Source: Verrucomicrobia bacterium UBA6775
GTDB lineage: Bacteria > Verrucomicrobiota > Verrucomicrobiia > Limisphaerales > UBA1096
DNA: 9,808 nt
Assembly: GCA_002453165.1 (NCBI GenBank)
Contig: DKGH01000108.1
Coordinates: 1-9,808, forward strand
Direction: 5' to 3'
Part shown: positions 1 to 5,703 of the stretch, piece after piece
Position numbering within the stretch: position 1 is the first letter of the stretch
How the letters are laid out: every line of letters starts with the position of its first letter
Notes under the pieces: generated by a model
The model's input: only the letters and a program-made list of their open reading frames with translations
What the model was told of the DNA's origin: nothing
Databases searched by the model: none
Program-made: the position numbers and the translations under genes

Positions 1-1047
1 ATGCCGGTGCCCAGCGAGCGGGAGATGGACGTGCTACTTTCCACCGGCGAGCAGACGACGATCGCGTTACTGGCCATCGCGCTGCAGTCGATGGACATTC
101 CGGCCGCGTCGATGACGGGCGCCCAGGCGGGGATCGTGACCGACGGAGTGCATTCCAAGGCAAAGATTCGCAACATCACGCCGGAGAAAATCCGCGAGCT
201 GCTCGACGCCGGCAACGTGACCATCGTGGCCGGGTTTCAGGGGCAGACGACGGAGGGACACATCACCACGCTGGGCCGTGGTGGCTCCGACCTCACGGCG
301 ATCGCGCTGGCGGCGGCGTTGAAGGCAGATCTGTGCCAGATTTTTACCGACGTCGACGGCGTCTACACCACCGACCCGCGCATCGTACCGACGGCGAGGA
401 AGCTCGAGGAAGTATCTTATGACGAGATGCTCGAGTTGGCCAGCCTGGGCGCGAAGGTGATGCAGTCGCGCTCGGTTGAATTCGCCAAGAAGTTTGGCGT
501 CATTTTTGAAGTTCGCTCCAGCCTCAACAACAATCCCGGGACCATCGTGAAGGAAGAAACGAAAAGCATGGAGGACGTCGTGATCCGCGGCGTGTCACTC
601 GACAAAAACCAGGCCAAGGTCACCCTCGTCGGCGTGCCGGACAAGCCGGGCGTGGCGTCTCGTATTTTTCAAAAACTGGCCGACTCGGCGATCAACGTCG
701 ACATGATTGTGCAGAACATCAGCCACGGCTCCGACACCCCGGCGACCGATCTGTCGTTCACCATCGACAAGCCGGACGTGGCCAAGGCGCAGGGCGTGAT
801 CGACGGCATGCGCGCCGACATTCGCTTCGGCGAGACGCTGGCCGACGAAAAAATTGGCAAGCTTTCCATCGTGGGCGTGGGCATGCGTAGCCACTCCGGC
901 GTGGCAGCAAAGATGTTTGACGTCCTCGCCAACACCGGCGTCAACATCCAGATGATCTCCACCAGCGAGATCAAAATCTCCGTGGTCATCGATCTCGACC
1001 AGGCGGAGGAAGCCACCCAGGCGGTCCACGACGCGTTTCTTGGTTGA
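1..1047 (+). CDS. lysC: Aspartate kinase (aspartokinase), 3' part; 5' end outside window
   Basis: Phosphorylates L-aspartate with ATP, the first step of the lysine/threonine/methionine (and diaminopimelate) pathway in the cytoplasm. The 348 visible residues hold the C-terminal part of the amino-acid-kinase domain (STGEQTT at 14-20, LGRGGSDLTAIALAAAL at 91-107, DVDGVYTTDPR at 117-127), then two ACT regulatory domains at about 205-265 and 284-346. The second ACT contains VGVGMRSHSGVAAKMF and ISTSEIKISV. This two-ACT layout and the sequence resemble LysC of Corynebacterium and Bacillus, usually about 405-420 aa. About 60 N-terminal residues, including the KYGGTS nucleotide-binding start, are therefore missing, and the ATG at position 1 is an internal methionine. 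Feedback inhibition by lysine and/or threonine is expected from the family but cannot be resolved here. Stop is TGA at 1045. The gene ends 46 nt before an unrelated esterase, so an operon is not evident. Confidence 0.96.
   Translation: MPVPSEREMDVLLSTGEQTTIALLAIALQSMDIPAASMTGAQAGIVTDGVHSKAKIRNITPEKIRELLDAGNVTIVAGFQGQTTEGHITTLGRGGSDLTAIALAAALKADLCQIFTDVDGVYTTDPRIVPTARKLEEVSYDEMLELASLGAKVMQSRSVEFAKKFGVIFEVRSSLNNNPGTIVKEETKSMEDVVIRGVSLDKNQAKVTLVGVPDKPGVASRIFQKLADSAINVDMIVQNISHGSDTPATDLSFTIDKPDVAKAQGVIDGMRADIRFGETLADEKIGKLSIVGVGMRSHSGVAAKMFDVLANTGVNIQMISTSEIKISVVIDLDQAEEATQAVHDAFLG
568..1047 (+). other. Possible internal start producing the aspartokinase beta subunit
   Basis: An ATG at 568-570 (residue 190 of the visible protein, MEDVVIRGVS) is preceded by an AAGGAAG stretch at 550-556, 11 nt upstream, which could act as a ribosome binding site. 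The resulting 159-residue product would hold just the two ACT domains. In Bacillus subtilis and Corynebacterium glutamicum, alpha2beta2 aspartokinases make their beta subunit by internal initiation at this place in lysC; the Corynebacterium beta subunit begins at a matching MEEAVLTGV sequence. Function here is by analogy. The spacing is slightly long, and the methionine may simply be conserved for protein reasons. Confidence 0.45.
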
Positions 1048-1058
1048 TCAACCGACAC

Positions 1059-1093
1059 TTGTCGCCGCCCGGGCGGGGTGGTAGCAGTGCGGC
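1059..1093 (+). promoter_or_regulatory. Candidate promoter of the bimodular esterase, with GC palindrome in its spacer
   Basis: TTGTCG (1059-1064) and TAGCAG (1082-1087) are separated by exactly 17 nt and resemble weak sigma70-type -35 and -10 boxes (4/6 and 3/6 matches). Transcription would begin about 7 nt after the -10, right at the TTG start codon at 1094, so the mRNA would be leaderless or nearly so. The spacer holds a perfect 12-bp palindrome CCGCCCGGGCGG (1065-1076). That palindrome could also fold as a short hairpin ending the lysC transcript, but no T-run follows it. The window's 3' end shows a similar arrangement (9752-9780). Confidence 0.3.
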
Positions 1094-3265
1094 TTGAACA
1101 CGATTCGGTTACCCCTACTCGGGCTGGCGACGGCTGCCTGTTTTTTTCTCCAAACAAATCCGGCCTTATGTGAGTCGAAGGCGCGCGCGGCACTGCCTCC
1201 GTTGCTGGAGTTTGTCGATGGCCGAAAAGTCGATTCGATCGCTGCCTGGCCGGAACGTCGAGAAGAGATCCGCGCACTGATGGTTGAACATTTCATCGGC
1301 AGTTACCCGGAGCAGACGCCGGCGATCCTGTCGGCTGAGGTCACTGCCAGCAAAACCCACGAGGACGGTTCGGTGCGTCGCCGAATCCGCGTCGTTCTCG
1401 ACACGCCCAGGCGGGTGGCGTTTGAGATGGCGCTATGGGCGCCCAGCGGGGCCGGGCCGTTTCCGCTGCTGCTGACTGCGCCGCGTTTTTACCAACGCTA
1501 CTGGGCCGAGGACGCGCTCGAGCGGGGCTACGCTGTCTGCCTGTTCCCGGGTGTCGATAGTCATCATCGTGAGGCCGACTACACCGGGTACGATAGCGTC
1601 TGGCAGATGGTGCGGCGTGAGTTTCCCGACGCGACATGGACGGAGATCAGCACCAAGGCGTGGCTGGCCAGCCGCTGCATCGACTATCTGCTGGGCGACT
1701 CGTCTGTCGTGAAAATTTCTCCGGGGCAGATTACGATCATTGGGTTTTCGCGCTACGGCAAGCAGGCGATGATCGCGGGGGCATTCGACAATCGCATCAC
1801 CTGCGTGGTGGCTCGGAGCCCCGGCTCGCCCGGTTCAAGTCCCTATCGGCTGACCAGCCGCAACACCTACGCCGAGGCGCCGTCCGATTTTCCGAGCGAA
1901 TGGTTTTTGCCCTCGCTTCGCAATTTTACCGGTCGCGAAAATGATCTGCCGATCGATGCCCACGGCTGGTACGCGCTCATCGCCCCGCGCGCCTGCCTCA
2001 TTCACACCGCCCACAACGACGGCTCGGAACCGACCTTTGCCGTGGAGAAGGGCTACATAGAGGGTCGCTCAGTTTATCGCCTGCTCGGTGCCGAGCAGAA
2101 TTTGCGGATCGACTACCGGCCCGGCGGCCACTCCACCGGTCCGCCGCCGGAGCAGGTCGGTCGCGAGGATCGTCAGCGAAATCTCGACTGGATTGACCTG
2201 TCGCTTGGCCGTGGCTTGACCAAGCGCAGCGACTTCCCCGAGGAGCTGATTCACGACTTCGACTGGCAGGCGTGGGACGCCAATCAAAAACCGGGCGACA
2301 AAACAATCGACGCTGGTGCGCCGGTGCGCCAGCGCATCCTCTGGTCGCTTGGCCAAGCGCCGGAGAGCTTGGCCAAGCCGGAGCAACCGGAGTTCCTGAC
2401 CTCTGCCGAGTCGGCGTTGATGACGCACGATCGATGGACGCCCAAGGGCGTGCGGCGGGTGCCGATCCGCTTTGGTCAGGGCGTGCGTGGCAACCTGTTT
2501 TTCAAGGAAGGCCAAGCGGAAAAAATGCCGGTGGTGATCTGGCTGCACCCGCTCTCGTACCACAGCGGCTACAACGAAGGCTACGGCGTGCAGGGCACCA
2601 CCGTGTACCATCGGATGGCCGAAAATGGATTCGCGGTGATCGCCTACGACCAATGCGGCTTTGGCCTGCGGCTGCAGGAGGGAAGTGTCTTTTATGAGCG
2701 GCACCCGCGCTGGTCCCGCCTCGGCCGAATGGTGATGGACGCTCGGGACGCGGTGAGCTTCGCTGTCGAGGGGAAGGGCGCCACGAGCGGGGCGATCCCT
2801 GAGCTCGACGAAGACCGAGTTTTCCTCCTCGGTTACTCCACCGGGGCGCTCACGGCCATGTATGCCGGTGCGTTGGACGATCGCTTGGCCGGGGTCGCCT
2901 GCTTTAGCGGATGGACCCCACTACGCGATGCGACCAAGGCAACCGCGACTGGAGGCAACCGGCGGCTGTGGGAACTGCACGCGCTGCAACCTAGGCTGGG
3001 ATGGTTCGATGGTCGCGAGGGAGACATTCCGTTCGACTACCACGACGTGCTCGGCCAAGTGCTGCCCAATCCGTGCCTGATTGTCACGCCCAAGCGAGAC
3101 CGCTTCGCCGATCACAGCGCCATCACCGAGGCGATCAAGCAACTGCGCTTGGCCAAGCCGAAGCAGGCGGAGGCGGCGTTGATCTGGCAATCCCCCGACG
3201 ACACCAACCGCTTCCAAGCCGACCAACACCAGCAATTCATTAACTGGACGAAATCTCTCCGGTGA
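1094..3265 (+). CDS. Exported bimodular esterase: CE15 (glucuronoyl esterase)-like domain plus second alpha/beta-hydrolase domain
   Basis: A 723-aa protein. The start is TTG at 1094: the frame has a TAG stop at 1082 and no other start gives the signal peptide (MNTIRLPLLGLATAACFF..., probable cleavage after NPALC). Domain 1 (about 40-375) carries GFSRYGK at 217-223, matching the G-x-S-R-x-G-K nucleophile/oxyanion motif of carbohydrate esterase family 15. Candidate triad: Ser219, an acid near Asp309/Glu312, and His346 in RPGGHS. CE15 enzymes cleave esters linking glucuronoyl side chains of xylan to lignin or other alcohols. Domain 2 (about 430-723) is another alpha/beta hydrolase with GYSTG at 580-584 (Ser582), Asp669 in PKRDRF and His712 near the C-terminus, closest in feel to acetyl-xylan-esterase or dienelactone-hydrolase-like proteins. 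The linker between them (about 410-440) contains two copies of the window's palindrome, encoding LGQA and LAKP. Domain 1 specificity is inferred from motif only; domain 2 substrate is unknown. Its neighbours are a GH16 and a sulfatase, in convergent orientation. Confidence 0.8.
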   Translation: MNTIRLPLLGLATAACFFLQTNPALCESKARAALPPLLEFVDGRKVDSIAAWPERREEIRALMVEHFIGSYPEQTPAILSAEVTASKTHEDGSVRRRIRVVLDTPRRVAFEMALWAPSGAGPFPLLLTAPRFYQRYWAEDALERGYAVCLFPGVDSHHREADYTGYDSVWQMVRREFPDATWTEISTKAWLASRCIDYLLGDSSVVKISPGQITIIGFSRYGKQAMIAGAFDNRITCVVARSPGSPGSSPYRLTSRNTYAEAPSDFPSEWFLPSLRNFTGRENDLPIDAHGWYALIAPRACLIHTAHNDGSEPTFAVEKGYIEGRSVYRLLGAEQNLRIDYRPGGHSTGPPPEQVGREDRQRNLDWIDLSLGRGLTKRSDFPEELIHDFDWQAWDANQKPGDKTIDAGAPVRQRILWSLGQAPESLAKPEQPEFLTSAESALMTHDRWTPKGVRRVPIRFGQGVRGNLFFKEGQAEKMPVVIWLHPLSYHSGYNEGYGVQGTTVYHRMAENGFAVIAYDQCGFGLRLQEGSVFYERHPRWSRLGRMVMDARDAVSFAVEGKGATSGAIPELDEDRVFLLGYSTGALTAMYAGALDDRLAGVACFSGWTPLRDATKATATGGNRRLWELHALQPRLGWFDGREGDIPFDYHDVLGQVLPNPCLIVTPKRDRFADHSAITEAIKQLRLAKPKQAEAALIWQSPDDTNRFQADQHQQFINWTKSLR
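2346..2359. repeat. Iterated palindrome site (14 bp perfect, CTTGGCCAAG core)
   Basis: CGCTTGGCCAAGCG, read as LGQA in the inter-domain linker of the bimodular esterase. The core 10-mer is 2348-2357. The next copy begins 20 nt further on. Confidence 0.9.
2367..2378. repeat. Iterated palindrome site (12 bp perfect)
   Basis: GCTTGGCCAAGC, second copy in the esterase linker, read in a different frame from its neighbour as LAKP. The core is 2368-2377. Confidence 0.9.
3147..3158. repeat. Iterated palindrome site (12 bp perfect)
   Basis: GCTTGGCCAAGC near the 3' end of the esterase gene, read as LAKP in the helix before the catalytic histidine. Confidence 0.9.
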
Positions 3266-3278
3266 ACTGAAGCGCGGC

Positions 3279-4766
3279 CTACCTTTTCTTTCGCTTTTTG
3301 TGGATGCCGGGAGGGAGTTTGGAGTTGTCGCCCATTTTTTTGATGAGGAAATCGCGGGTGACGCCGACCTCGGTCATGAGGGAGTTAAGCTGTTTTTGCG
3401 TGGTAGCAATCTGCTTGCGATAGCCGGGTTCGGAGCCGCGGTTGTACATCTCCTGCGGATCCTCCTGCAGATCGTAAAACTCCACCACCTCGGTGTCGGG
3501 GAAGCGGATCAGCTTGTAGCGATCGGTGCGGATTCCCCAGTGCTTGGGTGAGCGATTGTAGTAGGCGTAAAAAATGGATGTCCGCCAGTCGGCGGGGGTG
3601 TTGCCCTGCAGCAGGGGCCGGAGGCTGACGCCCTGCATGACGCTCGGGATGGCGACCCCGGCGTATTCGAGCATGGTCGGGCCGAAGTCGATGTTCATAC
3701 CCAGGCGCGTATTCACGCTGCCGGCCTTGATTTCTTTCGGGTAACGGACGATCAGCGGCATTTTGAGGGACTCTTCGAGGATGAGGCGCTTGTCGTGCAT
3801 GTTGTGTTGGCCAAGCCAATAGCCCTGATCGCTGGTGTAGATGACGAGCGTGTTGTCGAGGGTGCCCTCGGCGCGGAGTTGGTCGATCACACGCTTGACG
3901 TTGTCGTCAATGGCGGCGACGCAGCGGATGTATTTGTGGATGAGATGCTGGTAGGCGAGCGAACGACGCTCAGCCGGGTCGTCGGTTTGTTTTCCAATGA
4001 AGTCCTCGTACACGAGGTAAAAACTTTTCGGCCCTTCTTCGTCGTACATGACGGAGAAATGTTTGCCCTTGAGCAGGGGACTGGTCTTGGTGATGTCCTC
4101 GTGCAGGCTGGGTGGCTCGGGGATCTTGACGCCCTCGTGCAGCTTGGCCCAGCGCTCGGGATAATCAAAATATTCGTGTGGCCCCTTGAAGTGCAGGCTC
4201 AGGTAGAACGGCTTGGTTTTGTCTCGTTGCTTGAGCCACTTGAGCGCCCAGTCGGTGTAACGATCGGCGTAGTAGCCCTGATATTTTTCACGCTTGCCGT
4301 TGGGTCGATGAAGGGTGGGGTTGAAGTAGCTGCCCTGGCCAATCGTTATGGCGTAGTCGCTCGTGCCGCGCGGGAATTGTTTCATGTGCCACTTGCCGAC
4401 AACACAGGTTTCGTAGCCGCTGTTCGTCAACTCACGAATGTAGCTTGGGGCGTTTGGCTTGAGTTCGCAGCCGAGATTGAGTGCACCGGTGACGTGGGAG
4501 TATTGGCCGCTGATGATGCTGGCACGGCTGGGTGAGCAAATGGAGTTGTTGCAGCAGACGTTGGTGAAGCGCATGCCTTCGGCGGCGAGTCGATCGATCG
4601 CCGGCGTGTGCACGTAATCCTTCAGCCACGAGCCATACGCACCGATGCCCTCGGACGCGTGGTCGTCGGACATCATGAATAGGATGTTCGGCCGCTTGGC
4701 CGCCTGCGCTTGGCCAAGCGCGAGCAGTGCAACGAGACAGAGGGGGATCGATAGGAGACGTTTCAT
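3279..4766 (-). CDS. Exported Cys-type (formylglycine-dependent) sulfatase, arylsulfatase/S1 family
   Basis: Hydrolyses sulfate esters, probably on a polysaccharide or glycan, in the periplasm or outside the cell. The 495-aa protein starts at ATG 4766 with a signal peptide (MKRLLSIPLCLVALLA..., cleavage after AQA at residue 22). An in-frame TTG at 4778 would add four residues but has no better ribosome site. RPNILFMMSDDH supplies metal-binding Asp34 and Asp35. CSPSRASIISG carries Cys77, the residue converted to formylglycine (C-x-P-S-R signature), so an FGE-type maturase is needed elsewhere in the genome. GKWH, the GPHEY histidine and the SDQGYWLGQH and DKR motifs complete the expected active site. 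The YTSDQGYWLGQH...EESLKMPLIVRYP stretch resembles sulfatases grouped with N-acetylglucosamine-6-sulfatase-like enzymes, but the substrate cannot be assigned. The C-terminus is very basic (HKKRKKR). It lies 62 nt downstream of GH16 on the same strand, so the two are probably co-transcribed. The signal peptide codons LGQA hold a 16-bp palindrome. Confidence 0.93.
   Translation of the reverse strand: MKRLLSIPLCLVALLALGQAQAAKRPNILFMMSDDHASEGIGAYGSWLKDYVHTPAIDRLAAEGMRFTNVCCNNSICSPSRASIISGQYSHVTGALNLGCELKPNAPSYIRELTNSGYETCVVGKWHMKQFPRGTSDYAITIGQGSYFNPTLHRPNGKREKYQGYYADRYTDWALKWLKQRDKTKPFYLSLHFKGPHEYFDYPERWAKLHEGVKIPEPPSLHEDITKTSPLLKGKHFSVMYDEEGPKSFYLVYEDFIGKQTDDPAERRSLAYQHLIHKYIRCVAAIDDNVKRVIDQLRAEGTLDNTLVIYTSDQGYWLGQHNMHDKRLILEESLKMPLIVRYPKEIKAGSVNTRLGMNIDFGPTMLEYAGVAIPSVMQGVSLRPLLQGNTPADWRTSIFYAYYNRSPKHWGIRTDRYKLIRFPDTEVVEFYDLQEDPQEMYNRGSEPGYRKQIATTQKQLNSLMTEVGVTRDFLIKKMGDNSKLPPGIHKKRKKR
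3807..3814. repeat. Iterated palindrome site, 8-bp core only
   Basis: TTGGCCAA inside the sulfatase gene, read on the minus strand as LGQ of the conserved YWLGQH active-site motif. The outer C...G pair is broken, and the protein sequence is constrained here, so this may be coincidental. Confidence 0.6.
4706..4721. repeat. Iterated palindrome site, longest copy (16 bp perfect)
   Basis: GCGCTTGGCCAAGCGC in the signal-peptide codons (LGQA) of the sulfatase. A half-site GCTTGGCC lies just beside it at 4694-4701. Confidence 0.9.
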
Positions 4767-4804
4767 GCCAAACGGCAACTACCATTTGGCTGCGGTGGAT
4801 TGAA

Positions 4805-4822
4805 GGCCAAACTTGGCCAAGT
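4805..4822. repeat. Iterated palindrome in the GH16-sulfatase spacer, nested with a second inverted repeat
   Basis: ACTTGGCCAAGT (4811-4822) is a perfect 12-bp palindrome. GGCCAA (4805-4810) upstream also pairs with TTGGCC (4813-4818), so two overlapping hairpins are possible. It lies 7 nt after the GH16 stop on the minus strand, in the 62-nt intercistronic gap, where it could affect transcript stability or read-through. No T-run follows, so it is not a classic terminator. Confidence 0.85.
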
Positions 4823-4828
4823 GCCTGG

Positions 4829-5617
4829 TTACTTGCGTTGGTAGACGCGGATCCAGTCGACCTCCATCCGAGCTGGAAACGGTGTCGCATCCGAGGGAGC
4901 ACCGACGAGGCGACCACCCACGGCGATGTTGAGCAGCAGGTGAAATCGTTGGTCGAACGGTGCGGGGAACGCTGCGCTGCGGGTGCTCCATTTTTTTTGC
5001 GTCTGCCAGGGATTGCCATCGAGCGTCCAGCGGATTTCACCCTCGCGCCATTCGATGCCAAAGGTGTGGAACCGGTCGGCGAATGTGCCGCTGGCGAGCT
5101 TGGTTTTGTCGCCGGAGGAACGGTTGTGCGGCCACTTGCTGCCGTAATGCAGCGTGCCGAGCAACTCGGCCGGCTTGGCACCGTCCAACTCGACGATGTC
5201 GATCTCGCCGCTGGCCGCCCACGTGCCGTATTTTTCGTCGGTGGGCAGCATCCAAATGGCGGGCCAGATGCCTTTTCCGGTGGGCAGCTTGGCACGGATT
5301 TCGATTTTTCCGTAGCGCCAGTCGCCGCGGTGCTTTGTGTGAATCCGGCTGGAGCTGAAGGGACGTTGTGTGCCCTGTATGTTCGGGTTGTCTCGATGTG
5401 CCTCGAGGATGAGTTTGCCGTTTTCGACTCGCACATTTTTAGCGCGATCGGTGTAAAGCTGGATCTCCTGATTGCCACCACCGAAGGCATCCACCGAGAT
5501 GCCCCACTTGCTGTAATCCAGCTTTGGGCCGTTGAATTCGTCCGACCAGACGAGTTGCCAATCCGCTGCCTTGGCCTGTGCGGCCAGTAACAAAAGCGGG
5601 AAGAACCAAAAACGCAT
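4829..5617 (-). CDS. Exported glycoside hydrolase family 16 endo-glucanase (laminarinase-like)
   Basis: The 262-aa protein starts at ATG 5617: MRFWFFPLLLLAAQAKA is a clean signal peptide with an A-K-A cleavage site after residue 17. The same frame stays open to 5767, but that longer start would precede the signal peptide and overlap the divergent gene. The mature protein is one GH16 jelly-roll domain. WSDEFNG at the N-terminus, GGGNQEIQLYTDR, IWPAIWMLP and the catalytic GEIDIVELDG motif are present: Glu138 nucleophile, Asp140, Glu143 acid/base in the E-x-D-x-x-E form. Retaining GH16 enzymes with this pattern commonly cut beta-1,3 or beta-1,3/1,4-glucans such as laminarin, but other GH16 members act on agar, carrageenan or xyloglucan, so the substrate is inferred. 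There is no carbohydrate-binding module, so the enzyme is of minimal size. No Shine-Dalgarno sequence is visible. It is the first gene of a probable two-gene operon with the sulfatase. Confidence 0.94.
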   Translation of the reverse strand: MRFWFFPLLLLAAQAKAADWQLVWSDEFNGPKLDYSKWGISVDAFGGGNQEIQLYTDRAKNVRVENGKLILEAHRDNPNIQGTQRPFSSSRIHTKHRGDWRYGKIEIRAKLPTGKGIWPAIWMLPTDEKYGTWAASGEIDIVELDGAKPAELLGTLHYGSKWPHNRSSGDKTKLASGTFADRFHTFGIEWREGEIRWTLDGNPWQTQKKWSTRSAAFPAPFDQRFHLLLNIAVGGRLVGAPSDATPFPARMEVDWIRVYQRK

Positions 5618-5653
5618 CGGCAGGGGAGTAGCGGCCTGTTCTGCAAAAGTAAA
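5618..5653 (-). promoter_or_regulatory. Candidate promoter for the GH16-sulfatase operon
   Basis: On the minus strand, TTTACT (5653-5648) and TACTCC (5630-5625) are separated by 17 nt, and the GH16 ATG follows 7 nt after the second box. The -35 match is 4/6, but the -10 match is poor (2/6). No ribosome binding site lies upstream of the ATG; the sequence there is pyrimidine-rich. The call rests mainly on spacing and on the short divergent intergenic region (5618-5703). Confidence 0.2.
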
Positions 5654-5668
5654 CAGTTGATTTTTCGC

Positions 5669-5703
5669 TGTGATTTGCGGGGGCGTCTGCCTAGGTTCGC
5701 CCA
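5669..5703 (+). promoter_or_regulatory. Candidate promoter for the ankyrin-protein operon
   Basis: TAGGTT at 5692-5697 could be a -10 box. Its end lies 6 nt before the ATG at 5704, so a transcript starting at the usual distance would begin at the start codon. The spacer (5675-5691) is GC-rich. The -35 position holds TGTGAT, which is a weak match. It shares the compact geometry seen upstream of the esterase. Confidence 0.2.

Noticed and set aside
1..3. ATG at position 1 as the true start of the aspartate kinase
   Set aside because: The family has about 60 more N-terminal residues, including the KYGGTS motif. The ATG falls inside the conserved region just before SEREMDVLLSTGEQ.
3266..3278. Bidirectional terminator between the converging esterase and sulfatase
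   Set aside because: Only 13 nt lie between the stop codons, and no hairpin with a T-run is visible. The T-rich stretch at 3283-3299 is the reverse complement of the lysine codons ending the sulfatase.
3795..4535. A 246-codon plus-strand open frame opposite the sulfatase
   Set aside because: It is antisense to the catalytic half of the sulfatase. Its content reflects reverse-complemented codons, with no recognisable domain.
4432..5646. A 404-codon minus-strand open frame overlapping both GH16 and the sulfatase
   Set aside because: It is out of frame with two strongly motif-supported genes and is low-complexity (rich in Ser, Arg and Pro). It would need to replace both genes.
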